Origin: Priapulus caudatus
Lineage: Eukaryota > Priapulida > Priapulimorpha > Priapulimorphida > Priapulidae
Assembly: GCF_000485595.1 (NCBI RefSeq)
Contig: NW_014577333.1
Location: forward strand, 8,659 to 61,726
Direction of reading: 5' to 3'
DNA: 53,068 bases
Positions within the stretch are counted from its first letter, which is position 1. Each line of letters begins with the position of its first letter. The position numbers were made by a program, and so were the translations under genes. Shown here in pieces: positions 1-12,193 of this stretch. A model generated the notes under the pieces. It was not told the origin of the DNA and ran no database searches. It saw only the letters and a list, made by a program, of their open reading frames with translations.

Positions 1-100
1 CATGTTACAGCTGCTAGCGAGTTGGAAAGTGGAACGCATTTATCTTGTGAATTACAGTTGTCATTATTCTTCCAAAATGACTGGCTGTCTGTGTTTACAC

Positions 101-470
101 TAAGAAAGTGTACAATTAAAAGCTATATGGCGCGAACGATTTGAGTTACGTTTCTAGAAATCTAGATACATATAAACACATGTGTTATCTATGATCTCTG
201 TGATTCTTGAGTTTATTGAAGCGCGAGTGGTTTAATTAATTAGCAAGTATCTACGCGCGGTATCGCACAGGTTAATATACGCACGGCTATGGGCGGTAAG
301 AAAGTGGACAATTAAACTATCATATGGCGCGAACGATTTGAGTTACATTTCTTGAAATCTAGATACACATAGACACATGTCTTAATTAGCTATAATCTCT
401 GTAAATTTTGAGTTTATTGAAGCACGATTAGTCTAATTAATTACTTCGGACCATTGCACAGCGTAACCAT
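101..470. repeat. Two-copy tandem duplication, period about 196 bp
   Basis: Unit 1 begins at about 101 and unit 2 at about 297. Both start with TAAGAAAGTG, then share GGCGCGAACGATTTGAGTTA, a run ending ATCTAGATACA, and GAGTTTATTGAAGC. The copies differ by scattered substitutions and short indels, so the duplication is not recent. No reading frame is preserved. Confidence 0.8.
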
Positions 471-586
471 ACAGCGCTGTACTTAAGCGGCAGCAGTGTG
501 GATCCATTTGGAAACAACATGGCGTCAAATCCTGAGTTGGGGCAACTCTCTGTATATAGGGACCCTAGCCAAAGTTCCCATCTCGC

Positions 587-1287
587 TTAAAGGGAGAGTT
601 TACTCTAGGTTATAGGGTTATTTTCAGCTAATTTAGGTTATAATTACGCTACATAAAAAGTTTCATGGTTCAATCACCATTCTAAATATTTTTTTTTAAT
701 GTTTTAAAACTAACGACTACAGTTTGATTACAACGACGGTGGCGCCACTCAAAGAGCACGATCTGATAAGTTGCGCAAAACCACTTTCCAGCCTAGACTG
801 GTACTCGCTCCCACCTTGATTACTCGATGGTGGGTGATAAGCCGACCATGGGTGACCTCTAAGCCGATAGGTGGGACCGGGTACCAGTCTATTTCCAGCC
901 AAGGGCTACAGACCGAGGGTGTTTCTTATTTATTCATTTAAAAGCAAAAGGATTGTAATATCTTATAAACGACATATAGTTTCAGTTATAATATTGATAA
1001 ATTTGCCCTAAAATGAATATCGTTCGGTTAAATAGCATTTAGGTATAAATATAATTGCACTTTTGTGATTAGCCCTCGGTCTGTAACGTGCAAAATAAAT
1101 GGTCAAATACGCAACTTTTTCGGGGTGGCAGCACGGTCGCGGGTGTCATGGCGCCGTTCAAATTTCGTAGCGTTGATGTGTAATTAATTATAACAATTAA
1201 ATTAGGTGTCTGGTAACAAATACCTACGTGTGGGTATAGACGATTTGTTATACAGTATGTACAGTTGTATGCAGTAAAATCCTAGAT
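587..1287 (+). mobile_element. TTAA-flanked MITE, copy 1 (right end truncated, carries a nested insertion)
   Basis: The block matches the reverse complement of 17575-18213 over its whole length. Its left end is TTAA followed by AGGGAGAGTTTACTCTAGG, which equals one terminus of the other copy. On the right it stops at the internal TAAAATCCTAG, so the second terminal inverted repeat is missing. It has no coding capacity. TTAA targets are typical of piggyBac-type elements; that class assignment is an inference from the target alone. Confidence 0.7.
794..891. mobile_element. Nested 98-bp element with 11-bp inverted ends and 9-bp target duplication
   Basis: The ends TAGACTGGTAC (794-804) and GTACCAGTCTA (881-891) are perfect inverted repeats. 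They are bracketed by the direct repeat TTTCCAGCC at 785-793 and 892-900. The homologous MITE copy near 17.99-18.02 kb has an uninterrupted site here, confirming insertion. A 9-bp duplication is usual for Mutator-like elements, but the ends are too short to assign a family. Confidence 0.85.
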
Positions 1288-1384
1288 CATACGTGGCATG
1301 TGCCCTCCGCCGTGTAACACTCACACTCCTCCGCCGTGTAACACTAACAGTCGGAGAGCCTGGTCGGTATAGTGTAAGACGTGC

Positions 1385-1627
1385 ATGATTAACTTAAAAA
1401 GTTATTTTAAAAATAACTACAGTAATGACATATGTGATTTGTGTGACGAAAGGAAAAAAGAAAATTTGGAACATTTATACTCGTGTAAGGTATATAGAGG
1501 GTATAATAAAGGGGAACGAGTAGAAGATTGGAAAAGTGATGACCCGAAAATACTAAAACCAGCACTAGAATATGTTAGAAAGGCATTATCAATTAGAGAA
1601 AGTAAAATAATTAATGCTAACTTGTAG
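1385..1627 (+). pseudogene. Short ORF with a CxxC...HxxxC cluster, probable retroelement tail fragment
   Basis: An 80-codon frame contains ICDLCDERKKENLEHLYSC, a Cys-x2-Cys...His-x3-Cys arrangement like the zinc-binding tail found downstream of reverse transcriptase in non-LTR elements (typically C-x-L-C...E-x-L-x-H-x-x-x-x-C). Base composition is AT-rich and no splice-linked partner was seen. It lies just upstream of another retroelement fragment but in a different frame. It could also be a piece of an unrelated gene. Confidence 0.4.
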
Positions 1628-1687
1628 ACAGAATTTCCTTATCTGCAGGATTTCTCCGCACATTCCAAGAGAATCTGTGCCTTGTGA

Positions 1688-2362
1688 AATACAAGAGAGG
1701 GACCCCAAGATACAAGATACAAGATACAACCCTGTGACAATTCGGCATGTCACACTACTTACAAATATTTGGGTGCTATTATTAGTAACGATCTTTGCTG
1801 GAATGCCCACATTGACTATATTTGTAAGAAAGCGTCCCGATCTTTCAGCATGTTACGGCGTAATCTTAGCTCTGCTGACTCTAATACTCGGTCCCTAGCT
1901 TTTAAAACTATGGTTCTGCCCTTATTAGAATATGCTTTGCCAGGTTGGTGCCCCTATTTACTTCAGAACTGCTCTAAATTGGACACCATTCAGCATAAAG
2001 CTGCGAGATGGGTTTCCAGAAACTATGATGATAGTGCTGATGTTGTTTTGGCTCGTCTTGAATGGCCTCCTCTTCGTGTCCGCGTTCTTCGTTCAAAACT
2101 CATAACTTTCTATAAAATTTATCATGGTGAAATGAAAATTGGCATTCCCTCTTGCTTAATGAAGCCTGTTCGCTGCACCCGCTCATCTGAGCGTGATCAC
2201 TGTTTTCCATCGCATGTACAAATTTCTAAGGATCCTTTTAAGTTTAGATTCTTTGTCTCTGTGATTCCGTATTGGAATTTACATCTTTGGAAGGCACATC
2301 CTTAGTAAATAGCAAATTTACAACCTTTTCCGCTGCGATCCACAGTGTGGATCTACCGACTT
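1688..2362 (+). pseudogene. Non-LTR retrotransposon reverse transcriptase, C-terminal fragment (Jockey/CR1-like)
   Basis: The frame gives TYKYLGAIISNDLCW, LRRNLSS, KTMVLPLLEYALPGWCPY, IQHKAARW and FYKIYHG, the standard post-catalytic order of Jockey/CR1 clade reverse transcriptases (thumb region onward). A stop at 1685-1687 closes the frame upstream, so the catalytic palm is absent. The frame shifts near 2280-2290: the expected continuation (EGTSLVNSKF, then HSVDLPT) is in another frame and stops at about 2362. It is a dead 5'-truncated copy. Confidence 0.85.
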
Positions 2363-2893
2363 GATCCACTTCTCTCCCATCTTCGTTATAGTTCCCAGGA
2401 CTTTTGAAGATTAACACTTATGAGGTTACAATCTTTTTTGATTGCTTAATTTGTTACTTGACAACAACAATGTTTTTGTCCACAACCAACACAACCCGCC
2501 CACCCCTCCACGTGCGGAAATACATAATTCCCGCTGCTGCACAGCCACCAAAAATGGCTGTTTAAAGTTCGTAAATAATGTTCGTTCACAAGAAATACCG
2601 CAAGTAGACCATTTCAACGATAGTTAGTGGTTACATTTTTGTAGCTGATATAACTTAAGACATATTCACTTTGGATAAGAGGCATTAATTGCTTACCACA
2701 CATGTTTTATAGCAGCGAGTAACCGTGAATAAGTTGGTCTCGAGCATTCGTAATAAAATGTTTTATAGCCCTGCGGCAACTGTAGCGGGCTATAGTACTA
2801 GAGCTATATTAAGGTATAACATGTTATTTATAATTTATTTCTGCATTATTACAGAGACACGAAGGCCACCCTTCTTTATGAGGACCGTGAGCA
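2363..2893. other. Left flank of the Lines gene, no gene recognised
   Basis: AT-rich sequence without a convincing exon. A possible splice acceptor (TATTACAG, near 2851) and another at 2910 (TCTGCAG) mean an upstream untranslated or coding exon of the neighbouring Lines gene cannot be excluded. No TATA box with a clear initiator was recognised. Confidence 0.4.
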
Positions 2894-3121
2894 ATGCTAA
2901 CCAATCTGCAGATTGCTAATGGATGTATTTGTGATTGCAACCAAATTGCTCTGCACAAAATTATGAGTGAATTTATTGATGGCGAACCATGCAATAACAA
3001 TCATGAAGAAACCCTTCAAAGGCTTAGTGCTATCACAATAGTTTTAGAGACTTTCTCGCCTTGTAATGCATGGACGAATCTGAGAAATGTTTGTGCATCA
3101 CGGAGATGTGTTAAGACATTG
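2894..3121 (+). CDS. LINS1: LINS1 exon 1 (as visible), residues 1-76
   Basis: Frame from ATG 2894 to donor TTG|GTAGGC at 3122, phase 0. The peptide is Cys-rich and helical (LQRLSAITIVLETFSP) and weakly conserved. This is the least certain exon, because its 5' boundary rests only on the ATG. Confidence 0.6.
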
Positions 3122-6100
3122 GTAGGCAATTGTTATTCTGCTCCTATTTTCACAAATTTTCCTTTTAGCATCTTAAATGGTAAGGCCATCCTTAAAAAAT
3201 TCTATGTTTGCTGTCCCCCGACCCATGATTTTTTTTAGTGAAAGGTATTAGTGGGTAGGTAGGTAGGTCTTTTATTTTTTGTGAGGCATAATAGTTATTT
3301 TAAGTCTGTCCTCATGTTTGCCACACATGCTTTGTGTTTCAGTCTTGACTATGAAAAGTGAAAAGGAAAAAAAAAATGAAACCCAAAATGTCAAAAACAA
3401 CTTGGGTCGCGGCTATTTTCGTGGGTCGGTCGGAGGACAGCAAACATATAATTTTGTAAGGATGGCCTAATGATACTACACCAATGATATTATTATTATT
3501 GATATTATTGTTATAGTTAATTAGTATAAGTGGTTGGAAGTTGACGGGATAGGCCTACAAATTAACAATTTAATTACCGGTACTCTGCTTTGCAGCTCAC
3601 GACGCTATGTGCTGAAAATAGATACATTTCTTATGAATCTGAACTAGCTTCTGTGGCAGCACTAACCTCAAGTATCATGGTAAGTTATAAAAATCTGTTG
3701 CTGCTTATGAAACTGAAGTATAAATAAGATTGCCATTTATTGTAATCAAATTTAGCTTGTAGCTAATTGAATAATAAATCAGAAGTACATAATAAGAGAA
3801 TAAGAGGTAAATCATTAATAATATACTGCTGGAATAATAATGATTATAGCTACACTTACTTGCGTAATTATGCTACATTTCTTTAAATTGCTGTTTCAGG
3901 GCAAAGAAGAAATGCGATACTTTCTTCACCAAGTTATTCTAAAGCTGGTGCAACAAACTCAGGGAAATTTTCAGCAAATTATCCTATTAGATGTGTTGAG
4001 TCATTCCTTAAGCACTTGTTACTTTGAGTACAGTGAAACACGTTGTCTTCCTCAAACCTGTCCAACTGCCAGACAACATCCGGTGAGTCACAAAGAATCG
4101 CTAACTAAATCAGGTAAGAGGTAGGTGTGTAAGTGAGAATAATTAAGACATGTAGAAAGAGAGATGGGGAGAGAGAGAGGGGGGAAAGGTGCATAAGAGA
4201 AAATAACTTAGAAATGTAGATAAAATGAATGAAGAATTTATGAATGAATCCCAGATGGATATTCTGAATTGTATATATATATATATAGGTTTTCTTACAT
4301 TTTCATTTAGATATTTTGCAAGAAATTCTATTGGTCTTGGATCAACACTGGCACAAACTTGTTGAGGTGTTTGCTTCAAGATCTGCCAGTGAGTTGCAGA
4401 ATGAGAATCTGACTCTAGCCTGGTTGTCGCTATGGATACGTGTTCTAGAAGCACAGAGAAAGTTAGCAGTGGAAGAGTGTGGGAAAGATGGTAAGCACAC
4501 GTGTTCAGAGTATTTGTCTTCTCATCCCAGTGTTGCAGTGAACATGCTAAAACGCTCTATTTCGAGACTAGTGTGGACGCGTATGTTGGAGTTAATGCTC
4601 TTATCACTAGCACTCGACATGTACGACTGCCATCAGCTGGCTATTGAGATTTTCCAATTTTTCCATGATGGTACTGATCATATGCCAGACACAACTGTGG
4701 TAGCTGGCTTTGTTGGTCCCAACCTTAGTACAGGCCGAGCCTGTAAAGTGGTGGATTTGACTAGAACTGTGAAAGACTGCACCAGTGTTCATAAAGATGC
4801 CAGGAAAAGAAAGCACTGCAATTGGGATGGCCTTTCAGGCGGAGACAGTGCAGCCGTAGTTGCCATTAAAACACCCAAGACTCGGCCAATAGGTGTCAGC
4901 ACAATCATGCGCAAGTTTGTTCTTCTAATTGTGAAGTCAGCCGTCCTGGTGCTACAAACAAACAGAGGTATCTCTTACAACTACAATAATATTGATTACA
5001 TGAATAAAACACGCATCAAGAGGTTAATATGATTTTCACTGATCCCTGGAATGCTAAGACCAATTGTCATACACACAAGTTAGTAAAATGGAAAATACAT
5101 TGACTAGTAAATTCAGGTGTAGTGTGAAAGTTATGACATTTTCCATTTTACTGGTTACATGAGTTTAAGTGCAACAGGAGAATTTGGAGACTTCAAAGTC
5201 ATATCAGTACATCTTTGTGCTCTCTGCTAGCATGGTAGCTGCTAAGAATTATTCACAGCGAGGTAATATTAAACATGCGAGGTTGCTAGTACTTGTAAGT
5301 TAATTTTGCATTAGAAATCAGTGGCAGAATGGGATTTCGACATGCTTGCAGGTATTTTTTGGCGTAGTAAATAAGTAATTTCGTATCTTTACCAAGGGAT
5401 AAATGAGTTTTTTTTTGGCCATTAAGTTAAATAACATTAAGTTTGTTAATATAAAAACATGTCAGTTTCTATTATATGCTAAGACAATAACAAGCAAACC
5501 TGCAACCTGACATTATGTCACAATATACCTGTGCAACCTGCAAACAAACAAGCAACATGTGCATTATATATGTGGATTGTACTTTCCTATTCTAAACTAA
5601 CTAGAACACGTAAGTTTCAGATTGTTGATTTTGTATTGTGACTTTTCCACCAGAAGAAGTGGCTTTGATGAAAACGTCTTCATCGATGTTCAAAATGGTC
5701 ATCGCCTTGCTAAGTAGACATAGACTGGTGGTTAGACCTAATAGCTGTAGTTGGGTACAGCAACTGTATGGAGACCAAGATGATGAGCTCATAGATATGA
5801 TGATGGAATTACTTAAGTTGTACACTTTGTAAGTTCTATTGGTTTATCAGGTGATAATCATAGTTTTCTTCTAAAAATAATGGTGCATTGTGCTGGACAA
5901 TCTATTACATTAGATGGAAATAGAAAGTGGAATAACATATAAGACCCTTTGCACATAGCAGCTTGGTAATAATTTATTTCCTGTATGACACTATTTCAAA
6001 GAATGCATGCTGGGCCTCCTAACGTTTACATAATTTGATCCAATTTCTACCAACCTGAGCATGCCCTCCTGCAGCACCCAGAACTATTAGACTTGTGCTT

Positions 6101-7226
6101 TGCCCTCTTTCTGCATAACAATGTTCAGGGACCCATCTAATGAGTAGGTGAATTGTAAAGTTTGATCTTCAGCACAAAGCAAGCCTGATTTACCTAATCA
6201 CTTTTACCACAATCCTATTATGCTTAAAATTAGAGTAGGATTATCATTTAAGTAATGATCTTGTAGAAATACAGTAAACAATGAAACTGGGGGACCCGGT
6301 TTGTTGACACTTATTAAATGCTCGTTTCTTTCAGTATGGCTCCTGCACACAGTGAGGTGACAGATGCTATGAGCCCCCATATAATCTTCTCCCAGTTTCT
6401 AGAGATGATATCATTCGATCACCAAGTGCTGCTTGACCTGCTCATCTCAAATGAGACGAACTTCTTAGAATATCTGACCAGGTATCTCAGGTTAGTCAGC
6501 AATGATCGCGAGTCATTCTTCGGCCACTTGTCGGCGGTCAACGGTTACCGACGTTGCTGCCCAGGGCTCTCGGTTCTCAACGCTTGGCGTGGAATGAGGC
6601 TGCCTGCTTCCACAGCTCCATCGCCAGCAGAACGTGAGGCTTTATGCAATCAAGCATCGGGACATTTCAGCTGTGCTGCGACATGTCACGATGAAAGCAG
6701 TGAGCATGGAGAGACTCCCTTGCTCGTTAGGCTGTGTGCCTACTCCGACTCAGATGGTTCTGATGTGGAGGCGGACGTGGACTCAGCCACATCGTTGCTG
6801 CAAGAGACTCACAGTCAGACGAAAAATCTGCTGTTAAACACTCATACTGTGATATCAAACGATTCCGAAGATGTCGGTCCAAATATAGGTTTCTATCCAG
6901 CGAAGACAATCGCAGGCAATGCTGCATGCACCACTGAGTGCAATGATCATGTAATTCACCAATATTGCTCCACACTTGCCAGCAAGAAGATGGACGAAAG
7001 GGAAAAAAACTATGCAAAAAAAGGAATGCAAAAGGAACAGACACATGCTGAAATGAGCGACAGCAGCCATGCATGTTTGAGGGATACTGCCTGCCAGGGT
7101 GTTGAGCAGCATGTTGTAAACACCCTGAAGAAATTGCTGATTTCTGTCGAAAGGTTGCAGAAACGTGGGCTCTTTCCATATCATGCGGGACCCCTCTGCA
7201 GGCGGCTGGCTAATGTGTGCAAATGA
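2894..7226 (+). CDS. LINS1: Lines homologue (LINS1), six exons, about 749 aa
   Basis: Joining 2894-3121, 3596-3679, 3900-4113, 4311-4967, 5654-5828 and 6335-7226 gives 2250 nt (750 codons with stop). Every intron is GT-AG and every junction keeps frame; vertebrate LINS1 is of similar length. Diagnostic parts are the N-terminal helical region around residues 170-230 (DILQEILLVLDQHWHKLVEV), WVQQLYGDQDDELI at 428-441, the highly conserved FDHQVLLDLLISNE at 480-493, an acidic SDSDGSDVEAD patch near 590-600, and a C-terminal helix with RLQKRGLFPY near 726-735. These correspond to the Lines N- and C-terminal domains. Drosophila Lines modulates Wingless and Hedgehog outputs in epidermis and gut; human LINS1 is linked to cognitive development. 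Biochemical activity is not established. The ATG at 2894 follows an in-frame stop at 2888-2890 and is the simplest start, but an upstream exon remains possible. The gene converges with the chloride channel. Confidence 0.9.
3596..3679 (+). CDS. LINS1: LINS1 exon 2, residues 77-104
   Basis: Acceptor CTTTGCAG at 3595 and donor ATG|GTAAGT at 3680. It is 84 nt in phase 0 and encodes LTTLCAENRYISYESELAS plus a short hydrophobic helix. Confidence 0.8.
3900..4113 (+). CDS. LINS1: LINS1 exon 3, residues 105-175
   Basis: Acceptor CTGTTTCAG at 3899. Two donors are possible: GTGAGT at 4083 (phase 0) and GTAAGA at 4114 (phase 1). Only the latter joins in frame to exon 4 (G|AT, giving Asp176), so it is chosen. 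Confidence 0.85.
4311..4967 (+). CDS. LINS1: LINS1 exon 4, residues 176-395
   Basis: Acceptor TTCATTTAG at 4310 and donor AGAG|GTATCT at 4968, phase 1 on both sides. Encodes the main helical body (LTLAWLSLWIRVLEAQ, LVWTRMLELMLLSLALDMYD), a basic KDARKRKHC stretch near residue 340, and the IMRKFVLLIVKSAVLVLQ helix at the end. Confidence 0.9.
5654..5828 (+). CDS. LINS1: LINS1 exon 5, residues 395-453
   Basis: Acceptor TTCCACCAG at 5653 and donor ACTTT|GTAAGT at 5829; enters in phase 1 and leaves in phase 2. Contains WVQQLYGDQDDELI, which matches the conserved W-x4-F/Y-x-x-Q-D-D-x-x motif of vertebrate LINS1. Confidence 0.92.
6335..7226 (+). CDS. LINS1: LINS1 exon 6 (terminal), residues 453-749
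   Basis: Acceptor TTTCTTTCAG at 6334. The exon is 892 nt, ends in TGA at 7224-7226, and completes Phe453 from the split codon TT|T. It carries the conserved FDHQVLLDLLIS core, a low-conservation acidic/Ser-rich linker and the Lines C-terminal helix. Antisense open frames here are shadows. Confidence 0.95.
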
Positions 7227-7283
7227 TTAGGCCCATGTTCTTGTATGCTCTGGTGTGTGACCGATAGAGTAATTGCTCACATT

Positions 7284-7289
7284 ATTAAA
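7284..7289 (+). terminator. Candidate poly(A) signal of LINS1 (ATTAAA)
   Basis: ATTAAA occurs 58 bp after the LINS1 stop and is followed by T/G-rich sequence, consistent with a very short 3' UTR. No canonical AATAAA lies nearer. Position-based inference only. Confidence 0.4.
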
Positions 7290-9889
7290 AATCAATTCTG
7301 ACTTGGGTTTTCAGTCTGTTATTTATTGGTATACTCCTGTGAATGCTGTTGGTTACTGTGTACAGTAATATATTTCCGGTGCCATCTGCCTGTTAGCATG
7401 ATATATTTCTTATGGTATACTTGTGCCAGATTAGTGTTAAATTGTATGTGCTTATATGGTATATGCTAAAAATTCTGTAAAACTTTGCAGCAGCCTTATG
7501 TAGAGTATAAAAGACAAGCGAACTCACAATTTATAAACTCCTAATTTTATTTACACTTTCTATAAAAAGCATAGTAACTTAACAAAACAAAGCCGTACAT
7601 CTTCTTTGCCAGTATATAGACTATGGACACGTTTATAGAAGATTTTTCCACAATTGGTTTTCTTTTAAGTTGAACAAATATTCACGTTTGCAAGAAATGT
7701 CCGACGTTGAGTACCTTCGCCCTACGTTAAAACAAACTGGCAGATTACACGTGAGCCAGCAAGATCTATAATTACTATAATGTCACGGCAGATACTCAAT
7801 CATTGTGGTAACCAAGTCGACTGCAATACACTCACTTGCATCGCGTTCTCTGTGCGAAATCTTAAGTAAAGTTAGGACGATGAAATCTTTCGTACGTCTG
7901 AGCGGAACGCGTGTCGAACGACGTTCGACCGATAAGAGCACATGAGCACACGCTTCGGGGTTGTCTCTGCATCGCGTATGCTTGCTCGTGGACAACGTTG
8001 AGAGGACTGTCATGTTTAGAAGTCTACACTGATTTGCGTGTATGTCTTTTACATAGTACATTAGTATATACAGACATCGCAAATAATTTCACCATCTGCA
8101 ATTGCACTCTTTTGTTAAAAAATAATGAGCCTGTGGAAGAGATATAAGCACTTCTGTTCACTTGTTTGACCAGGCATCTTGCAACTTAATTAGGCAGGTA
8201 TTCGATTAGGGCAATTTTCTATGCATAACACTCGGGTACATGCGATACATGGGAAAATACAAGCTTGCGTAAATGAAATGGAATCGGCTAATATAATAGC
8301 ACAGGTTTCCACAGCCGGTCTCTGGGACAAGATGGTATGAAAATATCCTGATCATACAGAAGTATTTTTTTTACTTCGTCATTTAACCAGCTAGCTACCT
8401 ACATTTATGCGTATGTACAATAGCTCTGCCACAGCCATGCACGCATGCACGCAATTAATTGTTTTAGCAACGCGGGTGATGCTGTCATCAATAATGGTAA
8501 ACGTAAGGGGTATGTTAGAACGCCTAGCTGGTAGCTTCTGTGCGTCAGATGGCGGCGATGGCTTCATCTGCCCAGAGCACGTGCAGCCACAACGTCGTAA
8601 TTCGTGCTGTTCACTAGCAGCAGCTGTAGAACAACCGTTCTAGTACCTAGAGTATGTAGTGACAGGCCGCCGTTCTGTGTTCGTTTTCTGCACCATGTGT
8701 TGAGCGTAATAAGTGCAATACATGCATGTCAGCATCCCCTCACTCGATGGCACACGGTTCCGTATGAACCGAAACGTACAATGTACAGTGTTCCATGAAA
8801 CGTATATCTTTATACAACGTTGCCGGCTTATTAACGTTAGACCAATATCACCTGAGCTGTACTGTGCTGTTCATGGCTCACCACAACGCATGCGCGTTAT
8901 TATACTGTGATCGCATCACGATGATCATGTTTTAATGTAACCACGTAGCGGAATAAAACACTGCATTGGAAATGCGATTATCAATATAATAGATGAAATG
9001 TGGAAAAGTCTATTAAATAGTTAATTAGAACTTATAATGCATTATCATTCTGGCAAAACAGACTTAATTAAAATCGATGTATAACACTGATTATGCTGCG
9101 TCAATCGCGCGCTGGAGCAAACTAAAAACACGGGCACCGTTTTTTTGGGCACCACGGGATAAGCCAAACGTTAGCTTGCGCAAATAGCCTTACGTATAAT
9201 TATTTTTCGTAGTTTTATTTATTTCTAGAAAATAGTCATCGAGCTCTAGATCTAATTTGTTCGGTTCATCACTGGCGCTGATCAAAGGATCCAAGGATAG
9301 CTGATCGCAAGCTATAGAAGAGATTATAAGTAATAGGTCGGGCGGTAGACAGCTACGCCCTATAGCAGATATGTTGTACGTAACTTCCGGCTAAGCTGTC
9401 CAACTACAACTAGAAAGATACATAATCTTCTGTAGCTGATTCACACAACCACGTATCTACTATTTACTATGAATAACAAATGATTAGTAAATGTGTTTTT
9501 CACACGCGGGTAATGAGATTTAGCGGTTATCGCGTTCGTTGCACGTTGCATGCACTTCTATAATATCGTCATCATTCCTCGTTATCTTTTCCTCCAACTC
9601 GTACTTCGACAAATGGAAGAGCGATGTTACTTAGGGAACTTAATAGTGTTCAAATAGCCTATACATTAGAACTATACACGTCGCCTATGCGCAAACCTCA
9701 TTATTACCGCGGGAGTCGTTCTCTCACCCTATACTCATAAACACGAACATTGAACTCGATCTACAAAAATTAATGTCACGCGGGAAAACTTACTTCTTTG
9801 ATATAGCGAAAAAGCGGCACAGATACACACAAACTAGAAGAGAGCGAGGGGAGAAAAGAACGGTTAAAGCAAGAGGGAGCGCGAGAGTC

Positions 9890-9965
9890 AGACAGGCAGA
9901 CAGACAAGACCGATCGACAGACATAAAGATGGGCAGACAGACAGATAGACAAACAGACAGACACG
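9890..9965. repeat. CAGA/GACA microsatellite, imperfect
   Basis: Repeated CAGACAGA units on the + strand with interruptions such as CCGATCGA and TAAAGATGGG. Confidence 0.85.
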
Positions 9966-11064
9966 CACGTTATGATGTAGACGATGACTTGGAAGAGAAC
10001 GATGCTATTACAAATCACATCTACTACAGACAGCATATAACCTATCGTAAGCCAACCAAGCCATACAACACAGAGACCTTTGCGAACATCAGGAGACGTT
10101 CATCGTTACGTTACTTCAAAGGAACAGATATGAGAACATATGGCCTGTTATATATACTGGTCGTAAGTAGGCCCTACTGTACTGCAATGCGCGCCGCCTC
10201 TCCCACGCACATCGTTAACTCGGCATATATCGCAAGAGCATCGTAAGTAAAAACTAATAATTTAGTATAAAACGGATAGAACAAGTAATATATAAGTGAT
10301 ATACCAAAACTTATGGCACGGCGGATGTCGATAATATCATTCGCGCTATGTTTTCATTCGTACACCCAAATGAAGCGGAATCGTATTTTAAATGGTAAAC
10401 TGCAAACGATGTACCTACGTGTCTAACGCGTAGCAAGCTACTACTGTAAGCTAATAGCTGAGTTGATCCGCAGCAACATCTCACGCGAAACACCGTCCCC
10501 AGTCCTACATACTGTCGTGTTTTAATTACGAAAATGTGGGTTCGTTTACTTATATTAAATATGATAAGAATCAAGAAGCGTAATTTGTTTAGTAATACAA
10601 AACGTGACGTCACAACGCCAAGGTAAGTATCGTCAATGTTCGCGCAAAAATAAGACAGTCTTGGATATAAACACTCCTCGTTACAAGCAATCGAGTAGCA
10701 GTATAGCAGAATGAGGATTATTACTATGGATTAAATAATGACACTAGTGTAAAAAATCGACTAGACAAAATAGAGCAGGTCGAGTCTAGAGAATATTGCA
10801 TCGGAAGTCCTGTCTAAGTGCACGTAATGGCAGGTTTACTTATCGATTTTGTATGGCTGCTCTGTTTCTCTGCGAAAAGAATTATCTTTTTTTCTGTATA
10901 CAAAGACCTGCAAGTTCCTTGAATATTGTATTGCTTTTGTACATAAATTTATGTATTTGTACTGATCTAAATCAGCCGACGAAATGAATAAAGAGATGGC
11001 AAACGAATTATATTGCTTTCACTTTCGAGCGAAGTTATATAAACACCATAACAGATATCAAGAA

Positions 11065-11090
11065 CGTATTAAGTATGCATACTTAATACG
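11065..11090. repeat. Perfect 26-bp palindrome with imperfect flanking stem
   Basis: Each half reads CGTATTAAGTATG and the halves are adjacent with no spacer. The flanks continue imperfectly (GATATCAAGAA on the left, CTCTTGCTGATAT on the right). The outer stem resembles the CAAGAG hairpins at 16.4 and 46.0 kb and may be a distant relative. Confidence 0.85.
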
Positions 11091-11794
11091 CTCTTGCTGA
11101 TATACCATATGATCTAACGAAGACATTAGTGTTATACATATCACTAATATCACCTGGTTAGGAATTAAAGGAATTAAATGTGTGTAGTATGGTAAGTCTG
11201 CGTCTTGAATCACCTCACTAATCCGTTGTGTAAATTCGATACTAAGCCTCGTAGTTAATCTTACTGTTTTTACACTGACCATTGCCAGTTAGTATCAAAT
11301 ATAGTTCCACTGCGTTGAATTTGTCATCAACGAGTGTCCACGATTTGATCATTTTTATAGCGCGGAACTACAAAATGGCGGGCAGTGGCTAAATTTGTTG
11401 TTATCTGTTTTCATTTGCTCTAAAAACATCAATTACAGATTTTTAACGAACAATGTACATATACCTAGTTGTGCGTCTTATATGTGTTATAGCCGTATGC
11501 AATTATGCAATAGACGCATAGAATCGGTTACTTGTCAAATTAAAACATAACTTTGGAAGGCAATAAAAATCGCACATAGAGTGTATGTTAAATTTGGCCA
11601 CACACTTATCTAACACATTTCTTACAATATTTGAAAACTCATTTCATTATTTTGAATAATTTAGTCTATTCTGTGTGCCGGTATAAGTAGAGCAATGTAT
11701 AACTGCCGGCCGTAAATGGACGAGGAAATTCAAACGCATATTCTCGTGACGGTAATCTCATGACCTCGCGTGAAAATAATCCAAGCCTAGATAT

Positions 11795-11795
<1 letters not shown>

Positions 11796-11827
<32 letters not shown>
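11796..11827. repeat. AT dinucleotide microsatellite
   Basis: About 16 uninterrupted TA units. Confidence 0.95.
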
Positions 11828-11828
<1 letters not shown>

Positions 11829-12071
11829 GTGATTGAATTACTAAAGTATCTATCACAGCTCACTTTATAGAAATAACAACAAGAGTAACAATATTCATGA
11901 TAATTAATGTTCGTTGATAAGTAAGTCACGTGTGTCTATTGCATTGAAAAGCGCACCGTAATTGTCACGCCCTATATAGTCCAGTCGCGTGCCACGTGCA
12001 CCGAAACGTAACCATAATTATTGGTGCTGACATGCAACGCTTAATTAAGCAATACATTCCGGACAGCAACA

Positions 12072-12193
12072 CAATATATGTTTAATTAAACCGAATGACC
12101 GGCTTGAAATACTGACATTTACCGCTGTGTATCAATATATGTTTAATTAAACCGAATGACCGCCTTGAAATACGGACATTTACCGCTGTGTAT
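12072..12193. repeat. 61-bp perfect-length tandem duplication
   Basis: Units 12072-12132 and 12133-12193 differ at two positions (ACCGGCTT versus ACCGCCTT, and ACTGACA versus ACGGACA). Both contain CAATATATGTTTAATTAAAC. The high identity implies a recent duplication. Confidence 0.95.

Noticed and set aside
6727-7184. Two long - strand frames (150 and 109 codons)
   Set aside because: They overlap the terminal LINS1 exon in antisense and show no domain features.
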